IMG/VR virus record: IMGVR_UViG_3300032236_001232
Location: 62,001 to 126,000 of that record
DNA: 64,000 nucleotides
DNA from: a virus
Reading direction: 5' to 3' (one strand)
Numbering within the stretch: the stretch's first letter is position 1; each line of letters begins with the position of its first letter. The notes under the pieces are model-generated. The model ran no database searches, was not told where the DNA came from, and saw nothing but the letters and a program-made list of their open reading frames with translations. Shown piece after piece: positions 9,947 through 21,159 of the stretch. Both the position numbers and the translations under genes were made by a program.

Positions 9947-11152
9947 TTATTTAATTTTCTCCATTAATTTATCAATTTGGTCTTGTTGAGATTTGATAGC
10001 TTCTAATAAAATACCGATTAGAGGCAAATAACTAATTGATTTTAACCCGGTTTGATTGGTTCCTACTAATTCTGGCAACGTTTCTTCTAACTCCTGCGCT
10101 ATTAATCCATAGGATAATTTTCCAGATTGTTTCCAATTAAATTGCACTCCTCTGAGATTACGTAAAATATCGTGAGGGTTACTTATGGTAGCCACATTGT
10201 CTTTCATACTTAGGTCAGATGTGGTGTTAATATCTGTACAAGATAGCACCCCTGTTCCTGGATCAAAGGTTAAACTGGCATTAAACGCAGTATTTCCAGC
10301 ACTACTTTGATAGGGAATCTGATTAGTGCTACCACCAATAATATTATTGGAATTAACAGCACTATTAACATATATGCTAGATGTGTTAGTAAATGCAGGA
10401 GGGTTTCCTGCTCCTCCACTGACCATTAGCCAACCAGCACTTCCTTGAGCTAAGAAAGCAGTATTATCAGCAGAACTTTGATATAATAATGATCCATTGC
10501 CAACACCATTGCCTAGGATATTTTCAGCATAACCAACCTGTTGTGTGCTTGTATTGCCCGGGTTGAGAATATTAGCCACGGCAGCATTACCTACATAAAT
10601 GCTGCCTGTACTGGTATATGTAGGAGCACTGGTTCCAGCACTGACTAAAATCTGTCCTGTTGTGCCCGGTCCAGCAAATGCTGTTGTATCGGGCGCACTC
10701 ATGTAGACTAATTGACCGGCAGTTCCGCCAGATATACCTGCTCCGCCGCCACCTCCACCTCCACTGCTGCCAGCAGGGCCAGTTATATCTAACCAAACAT
10801 TATACCCACTTCCGTTATCTGTATACCTGTAGGTAATATCTGCACTACTATTATACCAGATATCTCCTACTGTAGGATTACTCGGTGGAGTAGTGCCAGT
10901 GGTGCTGCGAATACCGCCACCGACTACTGTTCCGCTGATATAGACCGAACCGCCTACACCTATACCGCCGGCGACAAGTAATGCTCCGGTAGTAGTGCCA
11001 GTGCTAGCTGTAGCATTGGTAATACTGAGATAGGTAGTAGAGGTAACTTGACCTGCTACTCTAGTCCACGACGATGTGGCTGTAGAGTAGCTATAGGTGA
11101 TACCATTAACTACGCTATTTTGTCCATTAGTTGGTAATACAGGGAAACTCAT
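9947..11152 (-). CDS. short tail fibre with variant S74 chaperone domain
   Basis: This is a 401-residue protein. The N-terminal 45 residues (MSFPVLPTNGQ, NGITYSYSTATSSWTRV) are nearly the same as the start of the 1847-residue fibre next to it, so this is probably the virion attachment end. The repeat STTTGALLVAGGIGVGGSVY follows, then a VGDIWYN module, a poly-Gly linker (about residues 131-140), and GQLVYMSAPDTTAF-type repeats. From Ser312 (SDLSMK) to the end is an S74 chaperone. The Ser-x4-Lys spacing of the catalytic pair is kept, but the usual Arg after SD-x is replaced by Ser. A short coiled coil (QQDQIDKLMEKIK) closes the protein. Expected role: trimeric fibre or fibre tip. Confidence 0.82.
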   Translation of the reverse strand: MSFPVLPTNGQNSVVNGITYSYSTATSSWTRVAGQVTSTTYLSITNATASTGTTTGALLVAGGIGVGGSVYISGTVVGGGIRSTTGTTPPSNPTVGDIWYNSSADITYRYTDNGSGYNVWLDITGPAGSSGGGGGGGAGISGGTAGQLVYMSAPDTTAFAGPGTTGQILVSAGTSAPTYTSTGSIYVGNAAVANILNPGNTSTQQVGYAENILGNGVGNGSLLYQSSADNTAFLAQGSAGWLMVSGGAGNPPAFTNTSSIYVNSAVNSNNIIGGSTNQIPYQSSAGNTAFNASLTFDPGTGVLSCTDINTTSDLSMKDNVATISNPHDILRNLRGVQFNWKQSGKLSYGLIAQELEETLPELVGTNQTGLKSISYLPLIGILLEAIKSQQDQIDKLMEKIK

Positions 11153-11165
11153 ATTTGTGTCCCCT

Positions 11166-11173
11166 GTATTTAA
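11166..11173 (-). promoter_or_regulatory. possible late promoter box (TTAAATAC)
   Basis: The minus strand reads ATTAAATACAGGGG, only 14 bases above the start at 11152. It keeps the TAAATAC core. If functional, the 5' leader would be only a few bases long. Confidence 0.3.
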
Positions 11174-11212
11174 TCTAACGTCTCAGCACTGTTTCCATTA
11201 TTGAACATTGGA

Positions 11213-14200
11213 TTATAAGGCCGCTACTCTGCTCTGGAAGTCTAGGAAGCTACTAGATGCTGCTACAACTGCTTTGAAAGCCGCCAATGTCATATAAGCT
11301 GCCGAACCATTTGCAATAGCAGGACCATTTATATCAACCCAATAACTTGTTGTGCCATCGTTAGTGTATCGATACATTGTGTCATTGCTGGTATTGTACC
11401 AAATGTCTCCAACTGTAGCATTAGCCGGCACAGTCGATGTGCTTGAACTACGCACACCGCCACCGACAATGTGTCCAGCAACATTAAGTTCGCCGCCCAT
11501 TCCAACATCTGTGCTGAAATAGCTAGCACCTGTTACACCAAGACCGCCGCCAGTGATATTAACACTTTGCGATGCTACTGTGCTGCTGCTAGCTGTTCCA
11601 CCACTAAATGTGCTGGTGCTTTGCCATACAGGAGCATTACCTGTGCCATATACTAGATGCTGTTGAGCTGTACCACCTGCCAAGAACGCTGTGGTGCTAG
11701 CACCAGTTTGATATGGTAAACTTCCAGCACTGCCTCCAATAATATTATTGGATTTTACAGAACTATCAACATACATGCTACTGGTACTAACAAAAGCAGT
11801 AGCACCTGCGGCAGTTTGATAAGCAAACTGACCAGTTGTTCCACCAAACAAGTTCTGCGCACTGACAGCACCGTTAACATACATACTGCCGGTACTAACA
11901 AAAGCAGTAGTATTAGCAGCACTTTGATATGCAAACTGTCCAGTTGTTCCACCTAGTAAGTTTTGAGAGTTAACAGCATTACCAACATACATACTCGCAG
12001 TGCTAGCAAAAGCAGTAGTGCCCGGAGCAGTTTGATAAGCAAACTGGTTGGCCGTTCCGCCTGCTAGGTTAGTAGCTGTAGTAGCTAATGCGGCTGTTCC
12101 TGCTAGCGCACCAACGAATGATGTAGCAGTTACAACACCACCGACAAACAAGTTGCCACCAAATCCAGCACCGCCAACAACTACCAATGCACCTGTGTTA
12201 GTAGAAGTAACACCGGTTGTAGCACTAACTTTAATTCCGCCGGCATTTGATCCTGCGCTAACCCAGTATGCGCTACCGTCATATAGCCAAGAAGCATATG
12301 GTGTGCTTGTTGTTCCAATCTGTAAACCAGAACCAGCTGCTAGAGCTGCACTGCCGCTGCCTGTGCTTAGTGTTAATGTCTTATCGCCTGTAGCAATGCT
12401 ATTGCTATTAACAGTAAACGAAGTTCCGTCAACATACAAGTCGCCTGCTAGATAAGCACTACCACCAACAAACAAGTTACCACCGATACCAGCACCGCCA
12501 ACTACTTGGAATGCACCAGTTGTAGTAGACGAAGCATTTGTGTTACCAGTTACACTAACGTTGCCTGTAGCAAGTGTTGTGCCATTATAAGTTAATCCAC
12601 TACCGAATGTTGTAGCGCCTGCAGCACTTTGATATGGAATTTGGTTAGTAGCACCGCCAATAATGTTATTGGCATTAACAGCACTATTAACATAGATACT
12701 ACCAGTGGTAGTAAATGCTGGAGCAGATCCTGCACCCTGACTAACCAACAACCAACCAGCAGTTCCCTGTGCTAAGAAAGCAGTGGTATCTGGGGCACTT
12801 TGATATACTAATGCACCATTTCCTGCCCCATTTCCTAGTAAATTCTTAGCAAAACCAACCTGTTGTGTGCTGGTGTTACCTGGGTTGAGAATATTAGCAA
12901 CAGCAGCATTACCAACATACATACTACCTGTGCTAGCAAAAGCAGTAGCACCTGCAGCAGTTTGATATGCAAACTGTCCAGTTGTTCCACCAAACAAGTT
13001 CTGAGCACTAACAGCACCATTAACATACATACTACCTGTGCTAACAAACGCAGTAGTATTTGCAGCGCTTTGATATGCAAATTGTCCAGTTGTTCCACCT
13101 AGCAGATTCTGAGAATTAACTGCGTTACCGACATACATACTTGCAGTGCTAGCAAAAGCAGTAGCACCTGCAGCAGTTTGATAAGCGAATTGGTTAGCAC
13201 TTCCGCCTGCTAAATTAACAGCAGTAGTCATCAATGTAGATGTTGTTAGCGTAACCGTAGCTACATTGGAAGAAACACTAGCACTAAGTCCTGTACTAAA
13301 GTTAATAGTGCCTGCATTACCCTGACCAACTCCAAGACTTTGAATAGCCAATGCACTAGCTGTACTAACAGCGTATGGTCCAACAAAGAAATTGGTAGCT
13401 GTTACAACCCCACCAACATACATTCCACCGCCTACGCCAACACCACCGGTTACAACTAAAGCACCTGTGGTGGTTGAATTTGTTGATGTATTTGAATATA
13501 CCGATAAATTACCGTTGATATCGATCTGCATCTTTGTACCAAACGGAGTATACCAACGGAAGTTGCCGTTATAGTTGTCTATCTGCCAAGTTGTACCACT
13601 GTTAGCAAATCCAATTCTTGGACTTGCCGGAGTACTGCCTGCTACCCCTAGGTATAAAGCAACAGTAGTAGTCGAAGCTACTTCATCGTAGGCACCGGTA
13701 AATTTACCGTATCCACTGGAAATAACATTACCCCCTACACCTATACCGCCTGCAACTTGTAACGCTCCGGTTACTGTTGATGTAGCATTAGTTGTACCAG
13801 GAACTACAATATTAGTAGCAGTAAATGTTGTGCCGTTAAATGTTAATCCACTACCAAATGTAGTAGCACCTGCAGCACTCTGATAAGGAATTTGATCCTT
13901 AGCACCACCAATAATATTATTAGAGTTAACAGCACTATTAACATAAATGCTACCAGTACTGGTATATACCGGAATAGCAGCACCACCACTTACAAGAATC
14001 TGGCCTGCTGTACCTGGACCTACATAGTCGGTAGTACTAGGAGCACTTTGATACAATAGTTGACCAGCAGTACCGCCTCGTATTTCTTCTGCATACACAG
14101 CACTGTTGACATACATACTGCCAGTGCTGGTAAATGCAGGAGCACCATTAGTAGTCGCTTGTAGGAATTGTCCTGTTGTACCACTGTTAACAAACGCAGT

Positions 14201-16756
14201 TGTATTGGCCGCACTTTGATATGCAATTTGTCCCTGCGAACCAGCTAACACATTAGCGGCAAATCCAACTTGTTGTGTGCTAGTGTTACCTGCATTTAGA
14301 ATGTTAGCTACGGCGGCATTACCTACGTAGATACTTCCTGTACTGGTATATGTAGGAGCACTGGTTCCGGCACTGACTAAAATCTGACCTGTTGTTCCTG
14401 GTCCAACAAATCCTGTTACACCCGGACTGCTTTGATATGTTAACTGACCAGCTGTGCCACCACGCAATGTTTCGGCATTGACTGCGCTATTAACATAGAT
14501 ACTGCCTGTGCTAGTATATGTAGGAGCACTGGCACCGGCACTGACTAACAGTTGTCCTGCTGTTCCTGGCCCGACAAATCCAGTTGTGTCTGTTGCACTT
14601 TGATAAACTATTTGTCCTGCTGTTCCGCCGACAATATTATTGGCCTTTGAGGCTGTTCCTGAGAACGCACCAATAAATGTCGTAGCTGTTACGGTACCGC
14701 CTACAACCAATCCTCCGCCGATACCAACACCACCGGCTACTCTAAGAGCACCAGTTTGTGTATTAAGAACTCCTTCTGTGCTTTTTAGAAATACTCTACC
14801 AGTTTGGAATGTACCATAGGTTGCAGTGTTAAAGGTACCGCCTGTTCCTTCAGCACCAGTTTCGTACCATTCTAGATATTTGCTGTCATTAGCTAGCACT
14901 AGTGCAGCATTGTTGTCTGCCCCCGCATAATAATGGAAACGGAATCCAATATCCTTACCATCATCAACTGACCACTGTCCGTATACTCCGGTAGGAGGAA
15001 CGTGCATTTCGATAATGTTGTCTGTATAGTATGTGTTAGTACTAAGGTTATAAGTTGCTGTACCGTTAAATGTAACAGTTCCACGGAATGTTGTATCACC
15101 ACCGACTACTAAGGTTTTATCAACCCAAGCACCGCCTGCTACATATAATGAGTTGCTAGTATTTGTACCTGTATCAGCACTAGTGCTACCAGCAATTAAA
15201 GAACCTGCAGTTTTTAATCCAGCGCTGAAATAGCTATCACCTGTTACACCAAGTCCGCCACTGGTAATTGTAACGCTTTGATTTGCTACACCGGTTGCAC
15301 TGGCTGTACCACCACTAAATGTGCTGGTGCTTTGCCATACTAGTGTATTGCCCGTTCCATAAACTAAATGTTGCTGAGCCGCTCCGCCTGCTAAGAAAGT
15401 AGTAACTCCTGCTGCACTTTGATATGGTAAACTTCCAGCGCTGCCTCCACGCAATGTTTCAGCGTTAACAGCACTATTAACATAGATACTGCCAGTAGTA
15501 GTAAATGCCGGAGCAGAACCTGCACCTTGACTAACCAACAACCAACCAGCAGTTCCTTGTGCTAAGAAAGCAGTGGTGTTGGCAGCACTTTGATATACCA
15601 ATGCGCCGTTTCCTGCTCCATTGCCCAGTAAATTAGCAGCATAACCAACTTGTTGTGTACTGGTGTTACCTGGATTAAGGATGTTGGCAATAGCAGCATT
15701 GCCAACATACATACTGGCAGTGCTAGTAAAGCTAGGAGCGCCATTTGTAGTAGCTTGTAGGAATTGTCCAGTTGTTCCGCTGTTTGCAAAAGCTGTTGCT
15801 CCTGCAGCAGTTTGATAATGAATTTGTCCCTGTGAACCGCCTGCTAAATTAACAGCAGTTGTCATTAGGGTAGATGTTGTTAGTGTAACTGTGGCTACAT
15901 TAGCAGAAACACTGGCGCTAAGACCTGTGCTAAAGTTAATAGTACCAGCATTACCTTGGCCAACTCCAAGACTTTGAATAGCTAATGCACTAGCGGTGCT
16001 AACAGCATATGGTCCAACGAATAAATTAGTAGCAGTGATCACTCCGCCGACATACATTCCACCGCCTACGCCAACACCACCAGCTACCTGTAATGCGCCA
16101 GTATTTGTGCTAGTAACACCAATTGTAGAACTAATATTGGTAGTAGTAAATGTACCAGTATTGGCTGTGATTCTGCCAACTCCGAGAATATCACCACCGC
16201 CCATATCAATATCGCCGCCCGAAGAACCAGCAATAGTTAATGTTCCGCCAATGTATAGGTCTTTACCAACGGCTAATCCGCCAGCTACTTGCAATGCTCC
16301 GGTAACTGTCGATGTAGCATTAGTTACACCAGGAACAATAATATTAGTAGCAGTAAATGTAGTACCGTCAAATGTTAATCCACTGTTAAACGTAGTGATA
16401 CCTACTGCGCTTTGATAAGGAATCTGGTTCTTTAAACCACCTGCTATATTGGTAGCAGTATTGGCAGTAGCAGCCGATACGTTGCCACCAAGTGTACCAT
16501 TAAATGTACCATATATTGCTGTTGCTGTTAAAGCACCACCAATATACATTCCGCCGCCGACTCCAACTCCGCCTATGACTTGTAAGGCTCCTGTTGTGGT
16601 ATTAGCAACTCCTGTATTGTTGGTAATGCTGAGATAAGTTGTAGATGTAACTTGTCCAGCAACTCTGGTCCATGCGGTAGTTGAAGTGCTGTAGGAGTAG
16701 GTTATTCCATTAACTACTGCGGTTTGTCCATTTGCGGGCGACGTTGGAAATGACAT
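11213..16756 (-). CDS. giant tail fibre, modular repeats, no S74 domain
   Basis: This 1847-residue protein is built from recurring modules. It has the N-terminal cassette shared with the 401-residue fibre, then units of the form TGALxVxGGxGVGGxxYVGG, then many copies of GGTTGQFAYQSAANTTAF with TGSMYVNxAV. A roughly 120-residue insert (about residues 540-662) containing GGAWVDKTLVV and DDGKDIGFRFHYY is shared with the 1435-residue fibre. Near the C-terminus a VGDIWYN...YRYT module is followed by a short helical tail. There is no S74 chaperone and no coiled coil, so folding must rely on something else. Some repeats are near-identical at the DNA level (for example around 11810-11960 and 12950-13100). 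Expected role: long tail fibre subunit or fibre shaft. Confidence 0.8.
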   Translation of the reverse strand: MSFPTSPANGQTAVVNGITYSYSTSTTAWTRVAGQVTSTTYLSITNNTGVANTTTGALQVIGGVGVGGGMYIGGALTATAIYGTFNGTLGGNVSAATANTATNIAGGLKNQIPYQSAVGITTFNSGLTFDGTTFTATNIIVPGVTNATSTVTGALQVAGGLAVGKDLYIGGTLTIAGSSGGDIDMGGGDILGVGRITANTGTFTTTNISSTIGVTSTNTGALQVAGGVGVGGGMYVGGVITATNLFVGPYAVSTASALAIQSLGVGQGNAGTINFSTGLSASVSANVATVTLTTSTLMTTAVNLAGGSQGQIHYQTAAGATAFANSGTTGQFLQATTNGAPSFTSTASMYVGNAAIANILNPGNTSTQQVGYAANLLGNGAGNGALVYQSAANTTAFLAQGTAGWLLVSQGAGSAPAFTTTGSIYVNSAVNAETLRGGSAGSLPYQSAAGVTTFLAGGAAQQHLVYGTGNTLVWQSTSTFSGGTASATGVANQSVTITSGGLGVTGDSYFSAGLKTAGSLIAGSTSADTGTNTSNSLYVAGGAWVDKTLVVGGDTTFRGTVTFNGTATYNLSTNTYYTDNIIEMHVPPTGVYGQWSVDDGKDIGFRFHYYAGADNNAALVLANDSKYLEWYETGAEGTGGTFNTATYGTFQTGRVFLKSTEGVLNTQTGALRVAGGVGIGGGLVVGGTVTATTFIGAFSGTASKANNIVGGTAGQIVYQSATDTTGFVGPGTAGQLLVSAGASAPTYTSTGSIYVNSAVNAETLRGGTAGQLTYQSSPGVTGFVGPGTTGQILVSAGTSAPTYTSTGSIYVGNAAVANILNAGNTSTQQVGFAANVLAGSQGQIAYQSAANTTAFVNSGTTGQFLQATTNGAPAFTSTGSMYVNSAVYAEEIRGGTAGQLLYQSAPSTTDYVGPGTAGQILVSGGAAIPVYTSTGSIYVNSAVNSNNIIGGAKDQIPYQSAAGATTFGSGLTFNGTTFTATNIVVPGTTNATSTVTGALQVAGGIGVGGNVISSGYGKFTGAYDEVASTTTVALYLGVAGSTPASPRIGFANSGTTWQIDNYNGNFRWYTPFGTKMQIDINGNLSVYSNTSTNSTTTGALVVTGGVGVGGGMYVGGVVTATNFFVGPYAVSTASALAIQSLGVGQGNAGTINFSTGLSASVSSNVATVTLTTSTLMTTAVNLAGGSANQFAYQTAAGATAFASTASMYVGNAVNSQNLLGGTTGQFAYQSAANTTAFVSTGSMYVNGAVSAQNLFGGTTGQFAYQTAAGATAFASTGSMYVGNAAVANILNPGNTSTQQVGFAKNLLGNGAGNGALVYQSAPDTTAFLAQGTAGWLLVSQGAGSAPAFTTTGSIYVNSAVNANNIIGGATNQIPYQSAAGATTFGSGLTYNGTTLATGNVSVTGNTNASSTTTGAFQVVGGAGIGGNLFVGGSAYLAGDLYVDGTSFTVNSNSIATGDKTLTLSTGSGSAALAAGSGLQIGTTSTPYASWLYDGSAYWVSAGSNAGGIKVSATTGVTSTNTGALVVVGGAGFGGNLFVGGVVTATSFVGALAGTAALATTATNLAGGTANQFAYQTAPGTTAFASTASMYVGNAVNSQNLLGGTTGQFAYQSAANTTAFVSTGSMYVNGAVSAQNLFGGTTGQFAYQTAAGATAFVSTSSMYVDSSVKSNNIIGGSAGSLPYQTGASTTAFLAGGTAQQHLVYGTGNAPVWQSTSTFSGGTASSSTVASQSVNITGGGLGVTGASYFSTDVGMGGELNVAGHIVGGGVRSSSTSTVPANATVGDIWYNTSNDTMYRYTNDGTTSYWVDINGPAIANGSAAYMTLAAFKAVVAASSSFLDFQSRVAAL

Positions 16757-16797
16757 AATATTTGTTCCTTAGTGTTGGTTTTGTATAGCGTTAGCTA

Positions 16798-16805
16798 TAT
16801 TTATA
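16798..16805 (-). promoter_or_regulatory. late promoter, perfect TATAAATA
   Basis: The minus strand reads ATTATAAATATAGC. TATAAATA is the T4 late box recognised by gp55-bound polymerase. It lies 42 bases above the 1847-residue fibre start, in a 65-base intergenic gap. Confidence 0.8.
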
Positions 16806-16821
16806 ATTTTGTTTAGGTATT

Positions 16822-19800
16822 TCATTCCGATTGATACCCTTTCTTTAACATTTCGATTTCTTGTTTAAGTTCTTTAATAGCCTCTATAAGCAGTGGCACT
16901 ATTTTTTCATACTGAATAGTTTGATAGTTTTCTCCAGATTTACTTCCACCTGCTCCGTCATCGTCGAACGGTGCTGGACGAACTGCTTCGGGCAATACTG
17001 CTTTAACCTCATCTGCAAATAGTCCTACTAATTTTTTATTTTTATCATATCCAAATGATTCTGCTAAGTCGTTTGGCGTATATGTAATACCATTCAATGA
17101 AAGAACTTTAACCACAGCATTATCGATTATTTGAACATTTTCTTTTAGTCTACGGTCTGAATAGTATGCTGTGACTTCATTAGTAGCACGAATTTCACCA
17201 CCTGTGCCGCTCGGAACCGTTCCTACTCCAAGGCTGAGAATTTGTGCTCCGCTATCACTAGTAGTAGTTCTTGCAATTCCATTAGTGCGAACTTCAAAAG
17301 TTCTTCCAGTGCCACCAGGGTTGTCAATATATCCACCCAGACCCGAAGCATTACTCCATATTTGAACAGCACTTGCTCCTGCTTGTATTAATTTTAGAAA
17401 GGCTCCGGACCCGCCCGAAGAATTAACTGTAACACCTCCACTTCCGTTCGGGGAGTCATTAACAAATAATGTGTTTGCAGTTGTACTATAGGAAAGATTG
17501 CCACTTAATGCTGTTGCATTTTGTCCTGTAATAGTAACACCGACTGGATAAAAAGTATAAGCAGAGGTATTGGTAGCATTAATAACATTGCTTGGTCCAG
17601 AAGCACCGCTAGGTCCTTGCGGTCCTTGAGCTCCAGTATTACCAGTTGGTCCTTGCGGACCTTGTGCTCCAGTATTACCTTGGACTCCTTGTGGTCCTTG
17701 TGGTCCTTGAGCGCCAGTATTGCCTTGCGGTCCTTGTGGTCCTTGTGCGCCAGTATTACCAGTTGGTCCTTGTGGACCTTGAGCACCAGTATTGCCTTGC
17801 GGTCCTTGTGGTCCTTGTGCGCCAGTATTACCAGTTGGTCCTTGTGGTCCTTGTGCGCCAGTATTACCAGTTGGTCCTTGTGGACCAGTTACTCCCTGTG
17901 GTCCCTGTGGTCCCTGGGCACCAGTATTGCCTTGCGGTCCTTGCGGTCCTTGAGCACCAGTGTTACCAGTCGGTCCTTGTGGACCGGTGACTCCTTGTGG
18001 TCCTTGAGCGCCAGTATTGCCTGTTGGTCCCTGTGGTCCTTGAGCGCCAGTATTGCCTGTTGGTCCCTGTGGACCGGTGACTCCTTGTGGGCCTTGAGCA
18101 CCGGTGTTGCCAGTCGGTCCTTGTGGACCTTGTGCGCCAGTATTACCAGTCGGTCCTTGCGGTCCTTGAGCACCTGTGTTACCAGTTACTCCCTGTGGTC
18201 CTTGTGCGCCAGTATTGCCAGTTGGTCCCTGTGGTCCCTGTGCTCCGGTATTACCAGTAGGCCCTTGCGGCCCTGTAACTCCTTGTGGGCCTTGTGCGCC
18301 AGTATTACCTTGCGGTCCAGTTGGACCAGTCGGTCCTACTGCACTAACTAATTGTCCATTGGTATAGATATTACCTGCATATATAGATCCGCCAATACCG
18401 ACTCCGCCTGCAACAATCAATGCCCCAGTTGTAGTAGAACTTGCGGCTGTATTATTAGTTGTTTGTATAACATCGTCAGTTTTAACTAACGTAGTAGTAA
18501 CAGTTGTATATTCTATAGTCAGCTTCTGAGCAACAATTTCTCCGCCAACATATAAATTTCCACCAACGCCAACTCCGCCTATTACTTGTAAGGCTCCTGT
18601 AGAGGTACTACTTGACGAAGTATTATTGCTAACTGATATTGCAGCAAATGTTACTGAGCTGGTAGTATATAGATCTTGATTTGTTCTACTAGGTCCTTGT
18701 GGCCCTGCGACTCCTTGCGGTCCTTGTGGTCCTGCGACTCCTTGCGGTCCTTGAGGTCCTTGTGCTCCGGTGTTACCTGTAACACCTTGCGGTCCTTGAG
18801 CACCAGTGTTACCTGTAACACCTTGCGGTCCTTGTGCGCCAGTATTACCAGTTGGTCCTTGTGGACCTTGAGCACCGGTATTGCCTTGAGGACCTTGTGG
18901 TCCAGTAACTCCTTGAGGTCCTTGTGCGCCAGTATTACCAGTCGGTCCTTGTGGTCCTTGTGCTCCAGTGTTACCCGTAACTCCTTGAGGTCCTTGTGCG
19001 CCAGTATTACCAGTTGGTCCTTGTGGTCCTTGGGCACCTGTATTGCCTTGTGGTCCCTGTGGACCGGTAACTCCTTGCGGCCCTTGAGCACCAGTATCTC
19101 CGGTCGGTCCTTGTGGACCTTGAGCACCGGTATTACCAGTTACACCTTGCGGTCCTTGTGGTCCCTGTGCTCCAGTATTACCAGTCGGCCCTTGTGGCCC
19201 AGTAACTCCTTGAGGTCCTTGTGCGCCAGTATTGCCTTGCGGTCCTTGTGGGCCTTGTGCTCCAGTATTACCAGTTACACCTTGCGGTCCCTGAGCACCA
19301 GTATTACCAGTAACTCCTTGTGGTCCTTGTGGTCCTTGAGCACCAGTATTACCAGTCGGTCCTTGTGGACCTGTAACTCCTTGTGGTCCTTGAGCACCGG
19401 TATCGCCTGTAACTCCTTGTGGGCCTTGTGCGCCAGTATTACCAGTTGGTCCTTGTGGGCCTTGTGCTCCAGTATTACCTGTCGGTCCTTGTGGTCCTGT
19501 AACTCCTTGTGGTCCTTGAGCACCGGTATCGCCTGTTGGTCCTTGTGGGCCAGCCGACCCTGCTGCTCCAATTAATTGTCCATTAGTGTAGATATTGCCA
19601 GCATATAAAGATCCGCCGATTCCTACACCCCCAATAACTTGTAGGGCTCCAGTTATTGTTGAACTAGCTTCAGCATTCCCTGTTACTAATAAATTCTCAG
19701 ATGAAACTTGATGATTCGTTGAATTGTATGTTAATACGGTATCCGCATCTAAAGGACTATAAGTTCCATCCTTAGTTTCGGTTAATGCTACATAATATGT

Positions 19801-21039
19801 ATTGCCTGGTTGAACGTTATTAACTAGAATATTGTCAGAATTGCTAGCACCACCTGCTGTTATTCCTGCTAGCATATCTGCTGTAAAGTTAACTACAGCA
19901 GGCCCGGTCATATCTATCCAATAGATTTCGCCGCTGCCATCATCAGTATATCTATATACAGCATCGTTTGTAGTGTTGTACCAAACATCGCCTACTGTGG
20001 GATTAATCGGTGCATTAGCAGCAGTTGTAGTCCTTACACCGCCACCTATAATTCTACCGCCTACATTTAAATTTCCGCTAATACCTACACCGCCTTCAAC
20101 TAGAACGGCTCCAGTATTTGTTCCTGTAGATTCTATGCCGCCGGTAACTTTAAGTCCCGGACCAGGTCCTGTATTGGCTAATATTGTAGATACCCCAACA
20201 GTTCCTGTGCTAGGACCACCCGGTGTAAGACTAAGTTGGAAGCGTGTAGGACTTAATACAGCAGGAACGTAATATGTTGTTCCAGAAACTAATCCAAGTC
20301 CCGATGTTTGAGGAACTACAACCTCGCCGCCGCTAAAAGCGTGAACGCTATCTGTTAAAAAGCTAACGCCATTAAAACTTAATATAGTTACAGTGGCACT
20401 GGATCCGTTAATGCTGACACTACCACCTACACTAACGTTGTTAGTTATTCTTGCACTACCTGTTAGTATACCACCGCTAATGGATAGTTTAGCAACAGAA
20501 AGTGTTTGACTGCCGGCGTCGTATGTTAATGACGAATCAGCATCCAAAGGACTATAATTTCCATCCTTGAGCTCACTTAATGTCACATAGTAACTAGTAG
20601 TAGAAAAAGTATCTACATTGTTGATTTGAACATTGTCGGCATTAATACTACCGCCGACTGGTCCGGAAATGTTATTCCCGCCTATGGTACCAAATATTGT
20701 ACCACCTACATATACATCGCCGCCAATACCTACTCCGCCTGCTACTGTCAATGCACCAGTATCGGTACTGGTACTGCTAGAAGTATTGAGTATTATAATC
20801 GAATAGGTAGTAGTATTACCCGAGTGTGTAACAGTTTGAAGGGTGGAAGTTGTTAGAACAGCACCGCCTCTGGTATATACTGTCCCACCTACCCAAAGAT
20901 CTTTAACAACAGATGCTCCACCAGCAACGTGAAGCGCACCAGACGAGGTGTCGATAGAATTAGTTGTTGATTCAACTGTGGCAGTTGTTGAGACCACCAG
21001 ACCATTTTTGACTACAAAGTCAATATTATTCAGAGCCAT
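16822..21039 (-). CDS. collagen-like tail fibre with canonical S74 chaperone
   Basis: This is a 1405-residue protein. The N-terminus (about residues 1-480) holds [20 protein letters not shown] repeats and a VGDVWYN...YRYTDDG module. Two long collagen-like blocks follow (about residues 489-785 and 898-1150), built from [12 protein letters not shown] and GPQGVTG triplets and separated by another repeat module. Residues about 1160-1290 form a receptor-proximal domain. From Ser1294 ([10 protein letters not shown]) to the end is the canonical S74 / endosialidase-type chaperone with the SDRRLK motif, which is expected to cut itself off before the Asp after trimer folding. A terminal coiled coil ([17 protein letters not shown]) follows. 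It has its own late promoter upstream and lies below an intrinsic terminator. Expected role: trimeric tail fibre. Confidence 0.88.
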   Translation of the reverse strand: MALNNIDFVVKNGLVVSTTATVESTTNSIDTSSGALHVAGGASVVKDLWVGGTVYTRGGAVLTTSTLQTVTHSGNTTTYSIIILNTSSSTSTDTGALTVAGGVGIGGDVYVGGTIFGTIGGNNISGPVGGSINADNVQINNVDTFSTTSYYVTLSELKDGNYSPLDADSSLTYDAGSQTLSVAKLSISGGILTGSARITNNVSVGGSVSINGSSATVTILSFNGVSFLTDSVHAFSGGEVVVPQTSGLGLVSGTTYYVPAVLSPTRFQLSLTPGGPSTGTVGVSTILANTGPGPGLKVTGGIESTGTNTGAVLVEGGVGISGNLNVGGRIIGGGVRTTTAANAPINPTVGDVWYNTTNDAVYRYTDDGSGEIYWIDMTGPAVVNFTADMLAGITAGGASNSDNILVNNVQPGNTYYVALTETKDGTYSPLDADTVLTYNSTNHQVSSENLLVTGNAEASSTITGALQVIGGVGIGGSLYAGNIYTNGQLIGAAGSAGPQGPTGDTGAQGPQGVTGPQGPTGNTGAQGPQGPTGNTGAQGPQGVTGDTGAQGPQGVTGPQGPTGNTGAQGPQGPQGVTGNTGAQGPQGVTGNTGAQGPQGPQGNTGAQGPQGVTGPQGPTGNTGAQGPQGPQGVTGNTGAQGPQGPTGDTGAQGPQGVTGPQGPQGNTGAQGPQGPTGNTGAQGPQGVTGNTGAQGPQGPTGNTGAQGPQGVTGPQGPQGNTGAQGPQGPTGNTGAQGPQGVTGNTGAQGPQGVTGNTGAQGPQGPQGVAGPQGPQGVAGPQGPSRTNQDLYTTSSVTFAAISVSNNTSSSSTSTGALQVIGGVGVGGNLYVGGEIVAQKLTIEYTTVTTTLVKTDDVIQTTNNTAASSTTTGALIVAGGVGIGGSIYAGNIYTNGQLVSAVGPTGPTGPQGNTGAQGPQGVTGPQGPTGNTGAQGPQGPTGNTGAQGPQGVTGNTGAQGPQGPTGNTGAQGPQGPTGNTGAQGPQGVTGPQGPTGNTGAQGPQGPTGNTGAQGPQGVTGPQGPTGNTGAQGPQGPQGNTGAQGPQGPQGVTGPQGPTGNTGAQGPQGPTGNTGAQGPQGPQGNTGAQGPQGPTGNTGAQGPQGPQGNTGAQGPQGPQGVQGNTGAQGPQGPTGNTGAQGPQGPSGASGPSNVINATNTSAYTFYPVGVTITGQNATALSGNLSYSTTANTLFVNDSPNGSGGVTVNSSGGSGAFLKLIQAGASAVQIWSNASGLGGYIDNPGGTGRTFEVRTNGIARTTTSDSGAQILSLGVGTVPSGTGGEIRATNEVTAYYSDRRLKENVQIIDNAVVKVLSLNGITYTPNDLAESFGYDKNKKLVGLFADEVKAVLPEAVRPAPFDDDGAGGSKSGENYQTIQYEKIVPLLIEAIKELKQEIEMLKKGYQSE
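17592..18343 (-). repeat. collagen-like repeat block, C-proximal
   Basis: About 750 bases encode Gly-x-y triplets dominated by [12 protein letters not shown]. The near-perfect DNA repetition makes this a likely hotspot for length change by recombination or replication slippage, and for misassembly. Confidence 0.9.
18690..19560 (-). repeat. collagen-like repeat block, N-proximal
   Basis: About 870 bases of the same Gly-Pro-Gln/Gly-Val-Thr triplet repeat, containing [12 protein letters not shown] and [11 protein letters not shown] variants. It is separated from the other block by a roughly 110-residue non-collagen module. Confidence 0.9.
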
Positions 21040-21081
21040 TAGCTTCCCTCTCCACTATAACGGCTTAGGTTATATAAAGAG

Positions 21082-21089
21082 TATTTATA
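21082..21089 (-). promoter_or_regulatory. late promoter, perfect TATAAATA
   Basis: The minus strand reads GTATAAATACTC, 43 bases above the fibre start at 21039 and just downstream of the terminator at 21117-21143. It restarts transcription for the collagen-like fibre. Confidence 0.85.
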
Positions 21090-21116
21090 CGTTTGGGATA
21101 AAGTATAGTATAAAGC

Positions 21117-21143
21117 AAAACAGGACCTTGCGGTCCTGTTTTT
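21117..21143. terminator. bidirectional intrinsic terminator
   Basis: An 11-bp perfect stem (AAAACAGGACC / GGTCCTGTTTT) with a TTGC loop and T-runs on both sides. On the minus strand it ends the 1435-residue fibre transcript before the next late promoter. Confidence 0.85.
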
Positions 21144-21159
21144 GCCTAGCTATGCTATA

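Noticed and set aside
17592-19560. Regular DNA repeats that could suggest a CRISPR array
   Set aside because: Repeats are back-to-back, in frame, without unique spacers, and encode collagen-like triplets.
17521-19575. Long plus-strand open frames of 276 and 299 codons opposite the collagen-like fibre
   Set aside because: They are Ser/Leu/Trp-rich mirror images of the Gly-Pro-Gln repeat, have no ribosome sites, and the minus-strand protein has clear domains.
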